Assembly: GCF_963576675.1 (NCBI RefSeq) | Contig: NC_088918.1 | Coordinates: 35,683,501 to 35,747,500, forward strand | Source of the DNA: Euphorbia lathyris | Lineage: Eukaryota > Streptophyta > Magnoliopsida > Malpighiales > Euphorbiaceae | Length of the DNA: 64,000 nt | Reading direction: 5' to 3' | Shown: positions 45,841 through 56,510 of the stretch, in pieces | How the letters are laid out: each line of letters opens with the position of its first letter | Numbering within the stretch: the first letter of the stretch is position 1 | Position numbers and translations under genes: made by a program | Notes under the pieces: generated by a model | Seen by the model: only the letters and a program-made list of their open reading frames with translations | Told to the model about the DNA's origin: nothing | The model's database searches: none

Positions 45841-46361
45841 CAGTGGCAAATACAAGATTACTCGGTGTGGGCTGATTTTACACGTGCGTTCACAGAAAAA
45901 ATATTTTTTGCTAAATCGAAGTTGCTCAATTTTTTTTGTATATGTATGCGTGTTATAATTTGAATGGTTAATAATCAATTTTTAAGTATTAATATATATC
46001 TCAAAATTAAACTAGATTTCGTTTAAGAGAGCCTACTAGGCAAAAAAAAAATTAATAATTTGGATTTAAGGAGACCTAATTTGCCAAAAAAAATTAGAAA
46101 TTTGGATTTAGAGATGTCTAACAGGTCCAAAAAAATATTTGGATTTAGAGAGATCTAACAGACCTAAAAAAAAATTAGAAAGTTGGATTTAGGAGTACCT
46201 AATAGGTCCAAAATCTTGAAATTTTGGATTTTGGACAAACCTAACACTTAATTGGTCATCTTTGAGGCTAATTCAACATCTCGATAAAAAAAAATTACGA
46301 CAGGGGGGCGAAACTACCTGGGGTCAAGGTAGTTCAGGTGGCCGGAGGGGCCAGGCCCCTG
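45841..46361. mobile_element. hAT-type MITE, copy 1
   Basis: 521 bp starting CAGTGGCAAATACA and ending AGGCCCCTG, with 7 of 8 bases of the TSD kept (ATTACATG at 45833-45840, ATTACATA at 46362-46369). CAG...CTG ends and an 8-bp TSD fit hAT. The body has four to five imperfect units of about 40 bp, each with TTTGGATTTA and CCTAA(C/T). A GC-rich subterminal part (GGCCGGAGGGGCC) lies at the right. The reverse-oriented relative is at 59194-59763. Confidence 0.85.
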
Positions 46362-46369
46362 ATTACATA

Positions 46370-47035
46370 CAATAGTTATACTGAAATTCAAACATAATTA
46401 AAGAGAAAATAAGTAAATATTTCATGGGAAAAAAAGATTGAGCTATCTCTTTCCAAGTATAATATCATGTCTTATTCTAACATTTAATATTATTTAATAA
46501 ATTTGAATAATCACATCAAATCCAACATGTGCTGATTTGATTAGTGAACATGCTAAGGCATTCAATAATTTCTAGAAAGAAAAATGTGTCCTTCTTCTCC
46601 TGTGTATAATAACAATATAGTAATCTTAAATAATTAGGCTAATTTTTTCTTCTTAAACCATAAATATGTATAATCCTATTGGGGGTTGTTAAGGCTGCTT
46701 ACCCCTTTTTTGCGGATATATTTAATAAAAATTAAATCTGAATTTTTTTCTCATAAAGTCTATTTACATTGCTAATAAAGGAGAAATCTAACCATTTAAT
46801 TTCTCTTCCCAAAGTAAATAATTTAGATATCAATAAATTAACTTTTTAACTTAGTTTACAATTTTAAATAATTTTAAACAATTTCTCTTCCCAAAGGAAA
46901 ACCCTCAACCCACCCCACACATGTGATTCAAATCCATGACCTCTAAGATCATAGGTAAGCTCTCAACCAACAGGCTAAGAAGTTCACCACATCAGTGATC
47001 ATATAATAGTACTATTATTTTTGAATTAGTCTAGC
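46370..47035. other. AT-rich intergenic DNA
   Basis: No supported feature. Around 46905-46990 there is a stretch with CCCAAAGGAAAACCCTC and CCATGACCTCTAAG wording that looks repeat-like, but I cannot bound it. Confidence 0.35.
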
Positions 47036-47043
47036 AAAATTTA

Positions 47044-47478
47044 GGGCTTCCTACATGAATATAATTAACAATTAAATTACAATTAAATCAAATTAGTAAA
47101 GTTAATTATGAATATATCATTATTTTCTATATGTAATAAATGAAGTATGCTTTTACATCCTAATTTAAAATTTCTAAACTCCAATTCATAGATATTATAA
47201 TTAACAATTAAATCAAATTAGTAAACTTAATTTTGAATATATCATTATTTTTTATATGCAATAAATGAAGTATGTTTTTACATGTTTATTTAAAATTTCT
47301 AAACTACAATTCATAAATCATAAACTCTAGGCAATATATGTTATATTCTTAATTTATAAACTATGAATCTTAAAATTAATTAAAAAAATGATTTTATTAA
47401 GTTGACATAATTCAAAACTATAATTTGATAATAATTGTAAATAATTTGCCAAAATTGAACTTTTATGTAAATTTTCCC
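47044..47478. mobile_element. Mutator-like MITE, relative of the one at 26406
   Basis: 435 bp, from GGGCTTCCTACATGAATAT to TATGTAAATTTTCCC, flanked by AAAATTTA (47036-47043 and 47479-47486; 9 bp if one C is counted with the TSD). Much of it aligns with the MITE in the LTR of element 2. It is longer because a block of about 130 bp (about 47060-47190 and 47190-47320) occurs twice in tandem. Confidence 0.82.
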
Positions 47479-47706
47479 AAAATTTAGGAATCAAAATTAA
47501 TAATAATAGAATTAGTGGGCTTAAGTTATCCACTCAACTAAACACAAAACCACAAGTAGGAGGTACTACTGATGTTAATGTACAGGAAGATAATTAATAA
47601 TAATAATACTAATAAACAATGACATTTTCTACCTTGTATCCGATAGGAAGAGATTTTTGTTAGCATGGCACGTGACCCATGAAAAGCCATATTTAGCATA
47701 GATTTA

Positions 47707-47994
47707 GGGGGGTTTGGTTAAAAGGCTCCTTTTTTCCTAGGAGAGAGTTTTAGATGTTTGGTTAATGGTCTCATGTTTGCGTTTTACATCTAAAAAGCAG
47801 CATTAGGTGTTTGGTTAGTGATCTCATGTTTGGTTTTTACATCCGAAAAGCAGCATTTTACAAAAGCTGGGAATCTCTACTTTTTGGAAAATCAGCTTTT
47901 TCCAACAGCAACAACAAACCGTAACAGCAAACAGTAAACCGTAACAACAAATAGCAAACAGCAACAGCAAACAGTAGGTAAAACAAACAGGCTC
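47707..47994. mobile_element. MITE copy B (GTGTTTGG family, TTA target)
   Basis: 288 bp, from GGGGGGTTTGGTTAAAAG to AACAAACAGGCTC, flanked by TTA (47704-47706 and 47995-47997). An internal segment of about 60 bp with GTTTGGTTA...TTTTTACATC is repeated. Fits PIF/Harbinger. Confidence 0.8.
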
Positions 47995-48540
47995 TTAGGA
48001 GGTGTTTGGTTGCTGTTTTTCATGCTCCTTTTTACCTTTTAACTTCAAAATGAAGAGTTTTAGGTGTTTGGTTAGTGACCTCTTATTTGCTTTTTACATC
48101 TGAAAAGAAGCATTGGGTGTTTGGTTAGTGATCTACTGTTTGCATTTTACACCCAAAAAGCAGCCTTTTACAAAAATAGAGAATCTCTGCTTTTTGGAAA
48201 AGCAGCTTTTTCCAACAGCAAACAACAAACCGTAACAACAACAACAACAGCAAACAGCAACAGTAAACAACATGGTTTTAACATGGCTTTTTTCAACCGA
48301 GAACCGGCCAGGTTTCCGATCCGGTTATGGTACTTTGGGGTCACTACTAGTGACCCCATGTGAACCGGGGGAAACCGGCTCATTCACATCCAGATCATGA
48401 ATGTTTGGAATCCATATTATGCAAGGAGACATTGCTTTTGCTAATTCGAATTGAAGGGTGATATAAAATCGGTCTATGATCAGCCGGCCGGGTCTACGAA
48501 TCTATTCTAACTATCAAAAAATTCCTAGAATTTTGGGCGC

Positions 48541-48740
48541 ATGCAAGTCGGACGGGAAGTGGTGTTTCCAGTGGCGGACGGGTGAGTAACGCGTAAGAAC
48601 CTGCCCGAGTCGGACATCCAATTGCTTCAATTTGAATTATCCGGAAGCCGCCAGCGTTCATCCTGAGCCAGGATCGAACTCTCCATGAGATTCTTAGTTG
48701 CATTACTTATAGCTTCCTTGTTCGTAGACAAAGCTGATTC
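48541..48740. pseudogene. Rearranged plastid 16S rRNA fragments (nuclear plastid DNA)
   Basis: 48541-48606 reads forward as the 5' region of plastid 16S rRNA (GTCGGACGGGAAGTGG, GGCGGACGGGTGAGTAACGC). 48645-48740 reads on the minus strand as the very start of the same gene (GAGAGTTCGATCCTGGCTC) plus its leader. The two pieces would be near neighbours in a plastid genome but here lie in opposite orientations. The recognition is from memory of 16S sequence. The preceding 48394-48535 looks plastid-like too, but I cannot assign it. Confidence 0.8.
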
Positions 48741-48802
48741 GATTTGAACCCATGACTTCAAGGTTATGAGCCTTGCGAGCTACCAAACTGCTCTACCCCG
48801 CG
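48741..48802 (-). pseudogene. Plastid trnfM(CAU) fragment
   Basis: The minus strand reads CGCGGGGTAGAGCAGTTTGG, then the anticodon arm GGCTCATAACC and the T-arm GGGTTCAAATC, as in plastid initiator tRNA-Met. The 3' acceptor strand is missing, so it cannot form a full tRNA. It is joined directly to the 16S leader fragment. Confidence 0.78.
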
Positions 48803-49454
48803 TGATGGCGCGAAGAACTCGGAACTCACCCCGGTTTATATTAAAAAAAAAGTATTAAAATTCAACTTGCCACTTAATATCACGCGTGGTTTATAAGTTA
48901 TTTTTTATTACTATTTATTTTTATAGAACAACAATAGAAGAACAAAAACAAACACACTTTCCTACATAGTTAAAACTAATAATAATAATGGCTTTTCACC
49001 AAAATATATATATACACACATTTCAGTCTATTAATTTATATATACATATATGTATATTAGTAATTATATATATTATTATATATAATTATAATTCATATAT
49101 ATATATATAATTTATACGTGATCCGGTTCAACCAATCCGAATCAACCGGTTGAACCCATTGATCCCTGAACCCTTTGTCAAGCCGATTCGATATCCGGTT
49201 CGGTTTTTAAAACATTAGTAAACAGTAAGTAAAACAAATAGACCCTTAATCAATTAACTTCCCTTTTGACTTTTGCCTTCATATATATACATTGGTTGGT
49301 TATGTATATATGACTTTCAATTATTATTATTATTATTTGATCTAATAAGCTTATATTTCAATCCTAATATTCTAATAAACTTAGATTTGATCATTCGAGT
49401 CATGTAAATATTAATGTTCTATATATTTCAGACGTTCTCCAGAATTCTGGAAAT

Positions 49455-49640
49455 TAAAAAAAAAATAGAAGAAAAAAAGAAGAAAAAAAAGAAGAGAAGA
49501 GAGAGAGGAAGAAGAAGAAGAAGAAGAAGAAGAAGAAGAACCATGAAAGAAGAAAAACCATGGAAGAATGAGAGAGAAGGAAGAGAGAGAAAGAAAAATA
49601 ATTTATTCTCCTTATTAATGGAAGAAGAAGAAGAAGAATA
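49455..49640. repeat. Purine-rich (GAA)n tract
   Basis: GAA/AGA repeats interrupted by GAGAGA words, about 185 bp. ORFs across it on either strand are by-products of the low complexity. Confidence 0.85.
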
Positions 49641-49644
49641 AAAA

Positions 49645-51200
49645 ATAAAAAAAAATTGGTTTTTCTCGTTTTACCCCTTGCCACATCATCCAAACTAACG
49701 GTGTTAAGCCATTTTCCGTTTTTCGGGTAACGGCGTATAACACAGTCTTTTTTTGTAAAAACAAACCACTGAAGTTTTTTTTTTTTTTTTGAAATACATG
49801 AAACCACAGGGGATTTTTTTAGAATTTACCCTTATATTTATTTTAAGGGCTTAAGTTAAATCTAAGTGAAATTTGCCCAATAGTCTCATGATTAACAATA
49901 TTCCAACGTAGGTATACGTTATCGCCTCTAGTTTCAGGACACGTAAACTTGTAACATCATAATAATTATCTCAATAACATGGTATTGCTATTGCCCCAGT
50001 TTCAGGACATAGTACAAGCTCAAATTAGAGCAAAATAACACCATATCGCCTCCTTTCCGAGACAAGTGTATGTGATCATATTTATCAAACCTCCAGACCA
50101 TTGAACATACCCACTCAAGCTAGTTGTTTACGTTTTATTCTAACGCAAACATATTCCAACACAAAATCACAATTCATAAAGCCATCTTTTGTAAAGCTAT
50201 CTATATCTTATGCAACTTGAATTGCTGCAATCGGAGTTTGTATGAAATAGTTATGGCTAAAATACAAATGCTTGATAAATCTGCCAATAGTTACGAACAT
50301 GAAGAGGAAAATGAATTCAACCCTAATGAAATCATGACATATCAAAACCCTAACTCATATATTCTTTAATTGAAATCAAAACAATTGTAAAAAAAAATTG
50401 ACATTACATGAAACGTTTTTTAACGAGGATCAAGAATATAATGTTCTTATTCTTCAAAGGTCGTCGAACAAGTTGATATGATGATCGAAAATCAAAGAAG
50501 AAAAGAAAAGAGAAAACGAGGAACAAAAAGAAGAAGAAACGTTTAACCCTAAAAAAAAGGCAGAATAAAAGAAGTTATTAAACTTTTATATAGATCTTCC
50601 CATGAACGTTTAAATACAAAAATATCCTTAAAAAGATTTAGGATTTTTTTTAAGAGAAATTATTAAAAGCTCCTTATTTAAAACATTGAAACTAGTGTAT
50701 GTGTACTAAATATAAATTGATAAAAATTTAATGATATTATATTTTTGTAAGCATGTAGTAGAATTTTTATTATTTTGTTAGTAATACATTAAATAATAGT
50801 AAAAAAAATCTAATTTTTAATAATGTAGGGTTAGAATTGATTTTGTTTGGAAATGTTATGGTTAAATTTACACTATTCCATATATTAAGGTTAAATCTAA
50901 AATTTCCTTAAAACGTCAGGATTTAATTTTTTATTTTTTATTTTTTATTTTTTTTTTTTTTTTGTAAAAAAAGGGTTAGATTCACATTGTAATAAACCAT
51001 AGATGAGCTTTTCTTATTATAAGTGCTATAATTGACCTATGGAGATAGATATTAATAATATTAAAATTGCAAAATATATAATATTAAGAAAAGAGAGATG
51101 AGTCAGCGAAGTTTATTAATTATTGTTGGTGCAGAAACAAAAAGTTCTTTAATTTCTTCTGTCCAATTAGGGAAAAGCAGTAAAAGAAATAAAAATAAAA
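49645..51200. other. Intergenic DNA upstream of the MYB gene
   Basis: Nothing certain. An 81-codon ORF at 50124-50369 has no recognisable domain. A T-rich low-complexity tract lies at about 50930-50963. TGAGTCAGC (GCN4/AP-1-like) occurs near 51100 and AAAAG words near 51170-51190, in the presumed MYB promoter. Confidence 0.4.
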
Positions 51201-51209
51201 ATGACCAGG

Positions 51210-51217
51210 TATAAATA
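51210..51217 (+). promoter_or_regulatory. TATA box of the MYB gene
   Basis: TATAAATA 117 bp upstream of the ATG implies a transcript start near 51240 and a 5' UTR of about 85-90 nt. Confidence 0.7.
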
Positions 51218-51326
51218 CACACACATCACTTGGTAATAAAACTGAATTGTCCATACAGCTGGGCAGGCACCCAAGAACCCATTAACACACCCTCAAGAAC
51301 AAGAATCAGATCAGATCATATCAGGC

Positions 51327-52368
51327 ATGGGAAGACCTCCTTGCTGTGATAAAGTAGGCATAAAAAAAGGTCCATGGACCCCCGAGGAAGATATCATCCT
51401 TGTTTCTTATATTCAACAACATGGTCCTGGAAACTGGAGATCTGTTCCTACTAATACTGGTATGTATGTAATTACCTTTTTTAATTTCTAATTATAAACT
51501 TATAATCATGGTCCTGGATGGAAACTCATTACTTCTTTTTAAAAAAGGGTTATTAAGGTGCAGCAAGAGTTGCAGGCTCAGATGGACTAATTATCTCAGA
51601 CCCGGAATTAAGAGAGGCAATTTTACCCCTCATGAAGAAGGCATGATCATTCACTTGCAAGCTTTATTGGGTAACAAGTAAGTATATATATAATTTTAAT
51701 TAATTTCGATTCTATATAATATATAGTTTTGTAACTTTAATTCAATTCGGGCCACCAGATGGGCAGCAATAGCTTCATATCTCCCGCAAAGAACTGATAA
51801 TGATATAAAGAATTATTGGAATACACATCTGAAGAAGAAGCTCAAAAAGTTTGAATCATCGGCTTCGGCTTCAGCTACTTTGGAGCCGCACTTTATGTCA
51901 AAAAGCTTCAATTCGTCTTCTTCTTCATCGTTAAGAAACTTAGATTTGAGTCACAACTCCTCTTCTTCGTCCTCAACGGCAGCTCCGGCGGGGGCAGCCG
52001 CGGCGACGTATGCATCAAGCACGGAGAACATTTCGCGGCTGCTCCAAGGGTGGATGAGATCGTCTCCTCCGGCAAAGGAAAACAAAGATGGAAATTCGGT
52101 GGCTACGAAAGCTGAGGAAGAAGATTGCTGCGGCGGTGGCGGCGGCGGGGATTTGATTTCACATGAAGAGTTGGAGTCGATTTTATCGTTTGAGAACTTG
52201 AGTAATGTTGCGTGGGGTAAAAGTAATTTGAAAGAGTGTGAAAATGAAGAGAAGAAGATGAAATCTGAAAGCAATAATCCGCCATTATCGTTTCTTGAGA
52301 AATGGCTGTTGGATGAAACTGGTAATTGTCAAGTTGAAGAATCTATGCAACTCTCTCCGATATTCTGA
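51327..52368 (+). CDS. R2R3-MYB transcription factor, subgroup 1 (MYB60/30/96/306-like)
   Basis: Three exons: 51327-51459, 51548-51677 and 51759-52368, with GT-AG introns at the two positions typical of plant R2R3-MYBs. They join in frame to 290 residues. R2 begins at [20 protein letters not shown] and R3 covers [20 protein letters not shown] to [17 protein letters not shown]. The C-terminus has [30 protein letters not shown] and [10 protein letters not shown], marks of subgroup 1, whose members act in stomatal opening, cuticular wax and stress responses. It is a nuclear DNA-binding protein. Ser, Ala and Gly runs (near residues 150-180 and 220) are low-complexity. Subgroup is certain; which member is not. 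Confidence 0.95.
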
Positions 52369-54738
52369 TCTTGTTCATAATTAAGGAGCTTCAACACAAA
52401 ATTAAGCTCCATGAGGGGGGAAAAAGTTATTATTAATTAATTAATTAATCTCTATCTTAGGGCATAATCTTAATTTAGCTGAGATTCTGGAAAGCTTGGA
52501 TCTCTTGAATTGCAAATGTAATTAACTTCAGTTTTATTTGAGGAATTCTTATTCAAATAAGTCAAAATAAGTAAATCAATTTATAATTAAGTGAAGTAAT
52601 TTCGTTTTCTGTTAAAATATATGATTATTGAATTTGTATTCTTTACATCTTAACCAATAATTACAAAATTAGTGTTTGAGATTTAATTATTGCATGAAGA
52701 TGAGATGATAACACGACGAATTTGAGAAAGTTTTACTCAAGTTAAATTAGAAGTTATGTTAGTATATCTCAACTTTTTTTTTCTTTTCAAAGAGGATATC
52801 AACTTTTAATTATGTTTAGTAATTAAATCAATGATAGAAATTTAATTAGTTAATATATCAATAATTAGTTTGTAGAATTTAGCAAATATAATTGTTAATT
52901 TTGTTATTAATGGTTGAAATTTGCAGTGTTAAGGTCAAACTCAAATTGAGAGGATGTCAATGTATAAAAAAAACATCACTCAACCACTTAATTAATGATG
53001 GCATGCATAAGTAAGAAATCTAGAGTTAAATACTATCATGTGTACTAAATTTTAATTGGAAGATGAGAGTTACTAACAAATATTTTATCTATCAATAAAC
53101 AATTTGATTTTAAAAATTTAAAGTGACAAATAAAGCTAAATAATAACTTTTATTATTGTAAATTTCCGCTATACTTGTCTTTGAAATTAAAATGCCTACA
53201 ATACAAACTCATTATTATTTGTTGAATATTTTAAAAATGTCATTAATATTTTTCTTAAAAAAATATCATTAATAAATGAACTTTTCAAAATATAAATTGT
53301 CGGCCATTTCAACTAAGAGGTTTTGATACGATATTAAGAAAATATTTGACTCAACAATTTAAGGGATTAAAGCACTATTTGCTCATAACTTATCTAAATG
53401 TTCATCTTTTCCCTAGCCAATATATTAGTGGTCTTTGTTTTCTCATGTATTATTTGATAAAAAAAATTTCTATCTTGTCAAAAAATTGATGAAATCTCAA
53501 CTGTAACTTATCACACATTTTTTTTTATCAATTTTAATGGATCAATGAGCAATTGTTACCTAATAATAACTCAGAAACAATACCAATAATTTGGATAGTT
53601 ATTTAAACCAAATTTAAACTGATAGATACAATTATTATTATTAAATGAAACACCATTTGTATAAATAAAATAAAATATGTGAATTAAGTCGAATACAAAC
53701 TAATTTGTGAAATATTAGTTTGATTCTGCTATTAGAGTTTCATAAATTGTGCCATATATTAATTTTATAATAAGTTTTTTGGTTGTAAATAGAAATAAGA
53801 GGAATATGTTCAGTCTTATGAATTAAATACTAATTATTTATTTTTTTGGACATGGTATGAGATTTTTTTTACACGTTTTTATATGGAGTTTTTACTATTT
53901 CTGGAACATTAGACCATGCCCATTTAAACATTGGAAAATATTTGGCCAATAAGTTATAGTACAATCATGAATATATTTAGTTGGTATATAAAGAAGAAGA
54001 TTTAAGGCATCAACAACACAGTAAGCAAGCACATTATACGAAATGTTAAAATCCAGCAAGAAATTATTTTATTTAGACATAAAATAATATTATCATATGA
54101 CCCAAGATTTTTCTCAAATTTAAGCCTAGTCTACTTTGTTTAAATAGAATTTAAATGTACATTAAATTGTACCTACCTGAAATAATCTGCAATAAGTAGA
54201 TAAGTGACATATAGACGACATATCATTAATGGATAATTAAGCTTAATAAAATAATGTCATAATCAATGTTATAGTATATATGGTTAGTTACCATATTTTA
54301 TTAATTAAACATTGGTTAAGTATGATAAATGAAGATGGAATTAGATAAGAAGAAAGGGAAAAATGAGAAAGGTGTCACGAAAGTCTTGTTTCCAAATGAG
54401 GTAAAAAATGAATCTTTTTAGAAGAAGGAAACATGTGACCTTAAATGACCTTTCGGTGATGAGAAAATGGTGCTCTCTCATGCAAAAAAAAAAATTCACA
54501 GGATACACTAACCTCTAGTTTATTAGCTACTCACTACCTTTTCTTGGTCCCCCCACACCCCACCCCCTATATCCTAACTATGAAACTATAGTATATTATG
54601 GTGGTCAAATATGTGAGAATATAAGCACAACTTGTATATTGATTGATAAAGAATAATTGCATATGTATATACTTAGAAGCAATGGATTCCTATTAGAGTT
54701 AGTCTAGTCGAAACCCTAACCCTAATCGAAACTCTCTT
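52369..54738. other. AT-rich intergenic DNA downstream of the MYB gene
   Basis: It begins with the MYB 3' UTR, which includes a TTAATTAATTAATTAATC run near 52433-52450; AATAAG words at 52557-52575 could serve polyadenylation. No other gene or bounded repeat is supported. Confidence 0.4.
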
Positions 54739-54739
54739 T

Positions 54740-54813
54740 GACGAATCCTATATGCATGTAATGTGTGCATGGTTAGGACGAATCCTATATGCATGTAATG
54801 TGTGCATGGTTAG
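54740..54813. repeat. 37-bp perfect tandem duplication
   Basis: Units 54740-54776 and 54777-54813 are identical. Each contains TATGCATGTAATG and GTGCATGG, so four CATGCA-like RY motifs fall within 74 bp. Confidence 0.92.
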
Positions 54814-55097
54814 GACGGTGAGCATAGAGTTAAACTTGGATGAGGTTTCGGTCTCCTTACGTGCTTTAGTTTCTTTATACTCGTCTTGAAGCTGATGAGT
54901 GAGAGTACGAACTATCAGATTGGTCGAAAATTTCATGGTTTAGGGTTAAATTGAAAATATTAATTGATGACTTTAACTTGGGTTTATGAATTTAGGAGTT
55001 TTATTGTATAAATTTAGACGTTTTGATTGTAGACTTGTAGTTATAAATTTAAGGGTTTTGTGATATATTGTTTTTTTTATTATAGAGCTATCAAAAG

Positions 55098-56510
55098 ATG
55101 GAAAAATTTGTTACCAAATTAAAGAGAAATCCGACTCCTTAGTCATCCTGCAAAGTAAATAATATATGTTGAGCAGGAAAGTGAGAAAAAACCTATGTCG
55201 ATATAGAAACTTCAAATGAACTTATTAGTGATCCGGAAAAAAGTATACGAATTGATTTATATCCTATTGATATGAGAGATTCAATGAGGAGAGAGTACTT
55301 GGCTAAAGGCCCTTCTCAACCTAGTAGACATGATTTCTCATTATCCGAGTTTGGTGATGGTATACAAGGAAGTTTCAAGTCAACTAGTTTAGAAGATATC
55401 CTTGGTTAGAATATAATGTATCTAACGATGCTTCATTGTGTTTACATTGTTATTTGTTTGCTAGTGGTAATAAATTTGAGGATAATATTTTTACACATAT
55501 TGGTTTTAGAAATTGGAAAAAAGCTTTAAATCGGTTTAGACAGCATGAAGGAGGTACTACTAGTTCACATCATTTTGCTAAACGAAAGGAAGAATGTGGA
55601 TCATGTGTTAACATCGAAATGCTCAAGGCTGAATATTCCGCTAAGTTAATTGCAGTTGTACATATTATTCGATATCCTTTGGAGGCATGTATTGTATTTC
55701 AGGGACATGATGAGTTGGAAGAGTCGAAGCACCAATATAATTTTCCTTTACTCGTCAAATGGTACCGTAGACGAGATGATGGTGTAAGGAAGGTAATGTA
55801 AAATTCTATAGGTAATGGTTTATTGACTTTTGGAGAAAATCAAAAGAAAATTTATATCTACTTATGCATCACATACGTTCTTTTATCTTTTAATCGATGA
55901 GACCTCAGATTGTTCAGTTAAAGAGAATATGGTTATGGTTTTGAGGTATGTAAATGGTCATGGAGAGGTAATCGAATGGTTTATTGGTTTATTAGTGACA
56001 CATCTGCAAACTGTTTGAAAAAGTTATTGATGGTTTCTTTACAACGGATAGATTATCATTTTTAAGGTTTAGAGGTCAAGGTTATATGGATCTTCTAATA
56101 TGCATGGTATGCTTCACGGACTACAAATACTCATTTTAAATGAAAACAAGCATGCACATCATATTCATTATTTTGCTCACCAACTTCAGTTATTTATTCT
56201 TCCTGTTATAAAAATGTGTAAAGCAATGAGTACTTTTTTCAATTATGTTCGTATTATTGTGAATATTATTGGTGGTTCATATAAAAGAAAGGATGCTCTT
56301 CAACAATTACATTATGATAAAGTAGCATAACAAGTAAAAAAAGGTGACATTTTTATAGGAAATGACAAGAATTAAGGAATATGTTTAACTCGTCTGAGTG
56401 ATACACGTTGGGCTTCTCAATGTAAAACGATAATGCATCTTTTTGAGATGTGGAATTCAGTGATAGAGGTGCTTATAGCCATTTCAAATGATGGCAATGT
56501 AAAAAAAAAT
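55098..56510 (+). pseudogene. hAT-like transposase fossil (TTF/ZMYM-type, DUF4371)
   Basis: Conserved blocks appear in order across several frames: MEKFVTKLKRN; REYLAKGPSQPSRHDFSL near 55290; LHCYLFASGNKFE, then GFRNWKKALNRFRQHEGG (the TTF-type zinc-finger region, near 55440-55560); LIDETSDCSVKENMVMVLRY near 55890; HYFAHQLQLFILPVIKMCKA near 56165; and LSDTRWASQCKTIM near 56395. Stops and frameshifts are scattered throughout. The C-terminal dimerisation part is missing. No TIR or TSD could be assigned. Confidence 0.85.

Larger units (their letters stand above)
48274..49210. mobile_element. Non-autonomous element enclosing plastid-derived DNA
   Basis: 937 bp between AACAT repeats (48269-48273 and 49211-49215) inside MITE copy C. 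The two ends are related inverted segments rich in ACCGG/CCGGTT words (GGTTTTAACATGG and CAACCGAGAACCGG on the left; CCGGTTCGGTTTTTAA on the right), as in a family of non-coding plant elements. The middle carries plastid rRNA and tRNA pieces (48541-48802) and an AT-rich tract. The superfamily is uncertain, and the short TSD could be chance. Confidence 0.6.
47998..49245. mobile_element. MITE copy C, abutting copy B and split by a 0.9-kb insertion
   Basis: It starts GGAGGTGTTTGG immediately after the TTA that ends copy B and closes with AACAAATAGACCC before TTA (49246-49248). The two copies share one TTA. Removing 48274-49215 leaves about 306 bp, like copy B. Confidence 0.8.

Noticed and set aside
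45637..45978. Ile/Asn/Tyr-rich ORFs
   Set aside because: AT-rich composition, and they overlap the left end of a hAT MITE. No family features.
48541..48802. Functional rRNA or tRNA genes
   Set aside because: The 16S pieces are short and in opposite orientations, and the trnfM lacks its 3' acceptor strand. They are nuclear fragments of plastid DNA.
49414..49807. Lys/Arg/Glu-rich ORF and its Phe/Leu/Ser-rich antisense partner
   Set aside because: Both are by-products of the (GAA)n tract.
50124..50369. 81-codon ORF upstream of the MYB gene
   Set aside because: No domain, no promoter or splice context and no homologue that I recognise. Kept only as a note.
52103..52285. Antisense ORFs over MYB exon 3
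   Set aside because: Shadow frames of the MYB coding sequence, which has clear domain and intron support.
54748..54936. 62-codon minus-strand ORF
   Set aside because: Overlaps the 37-bp tandem duplication and has no recognisable features.
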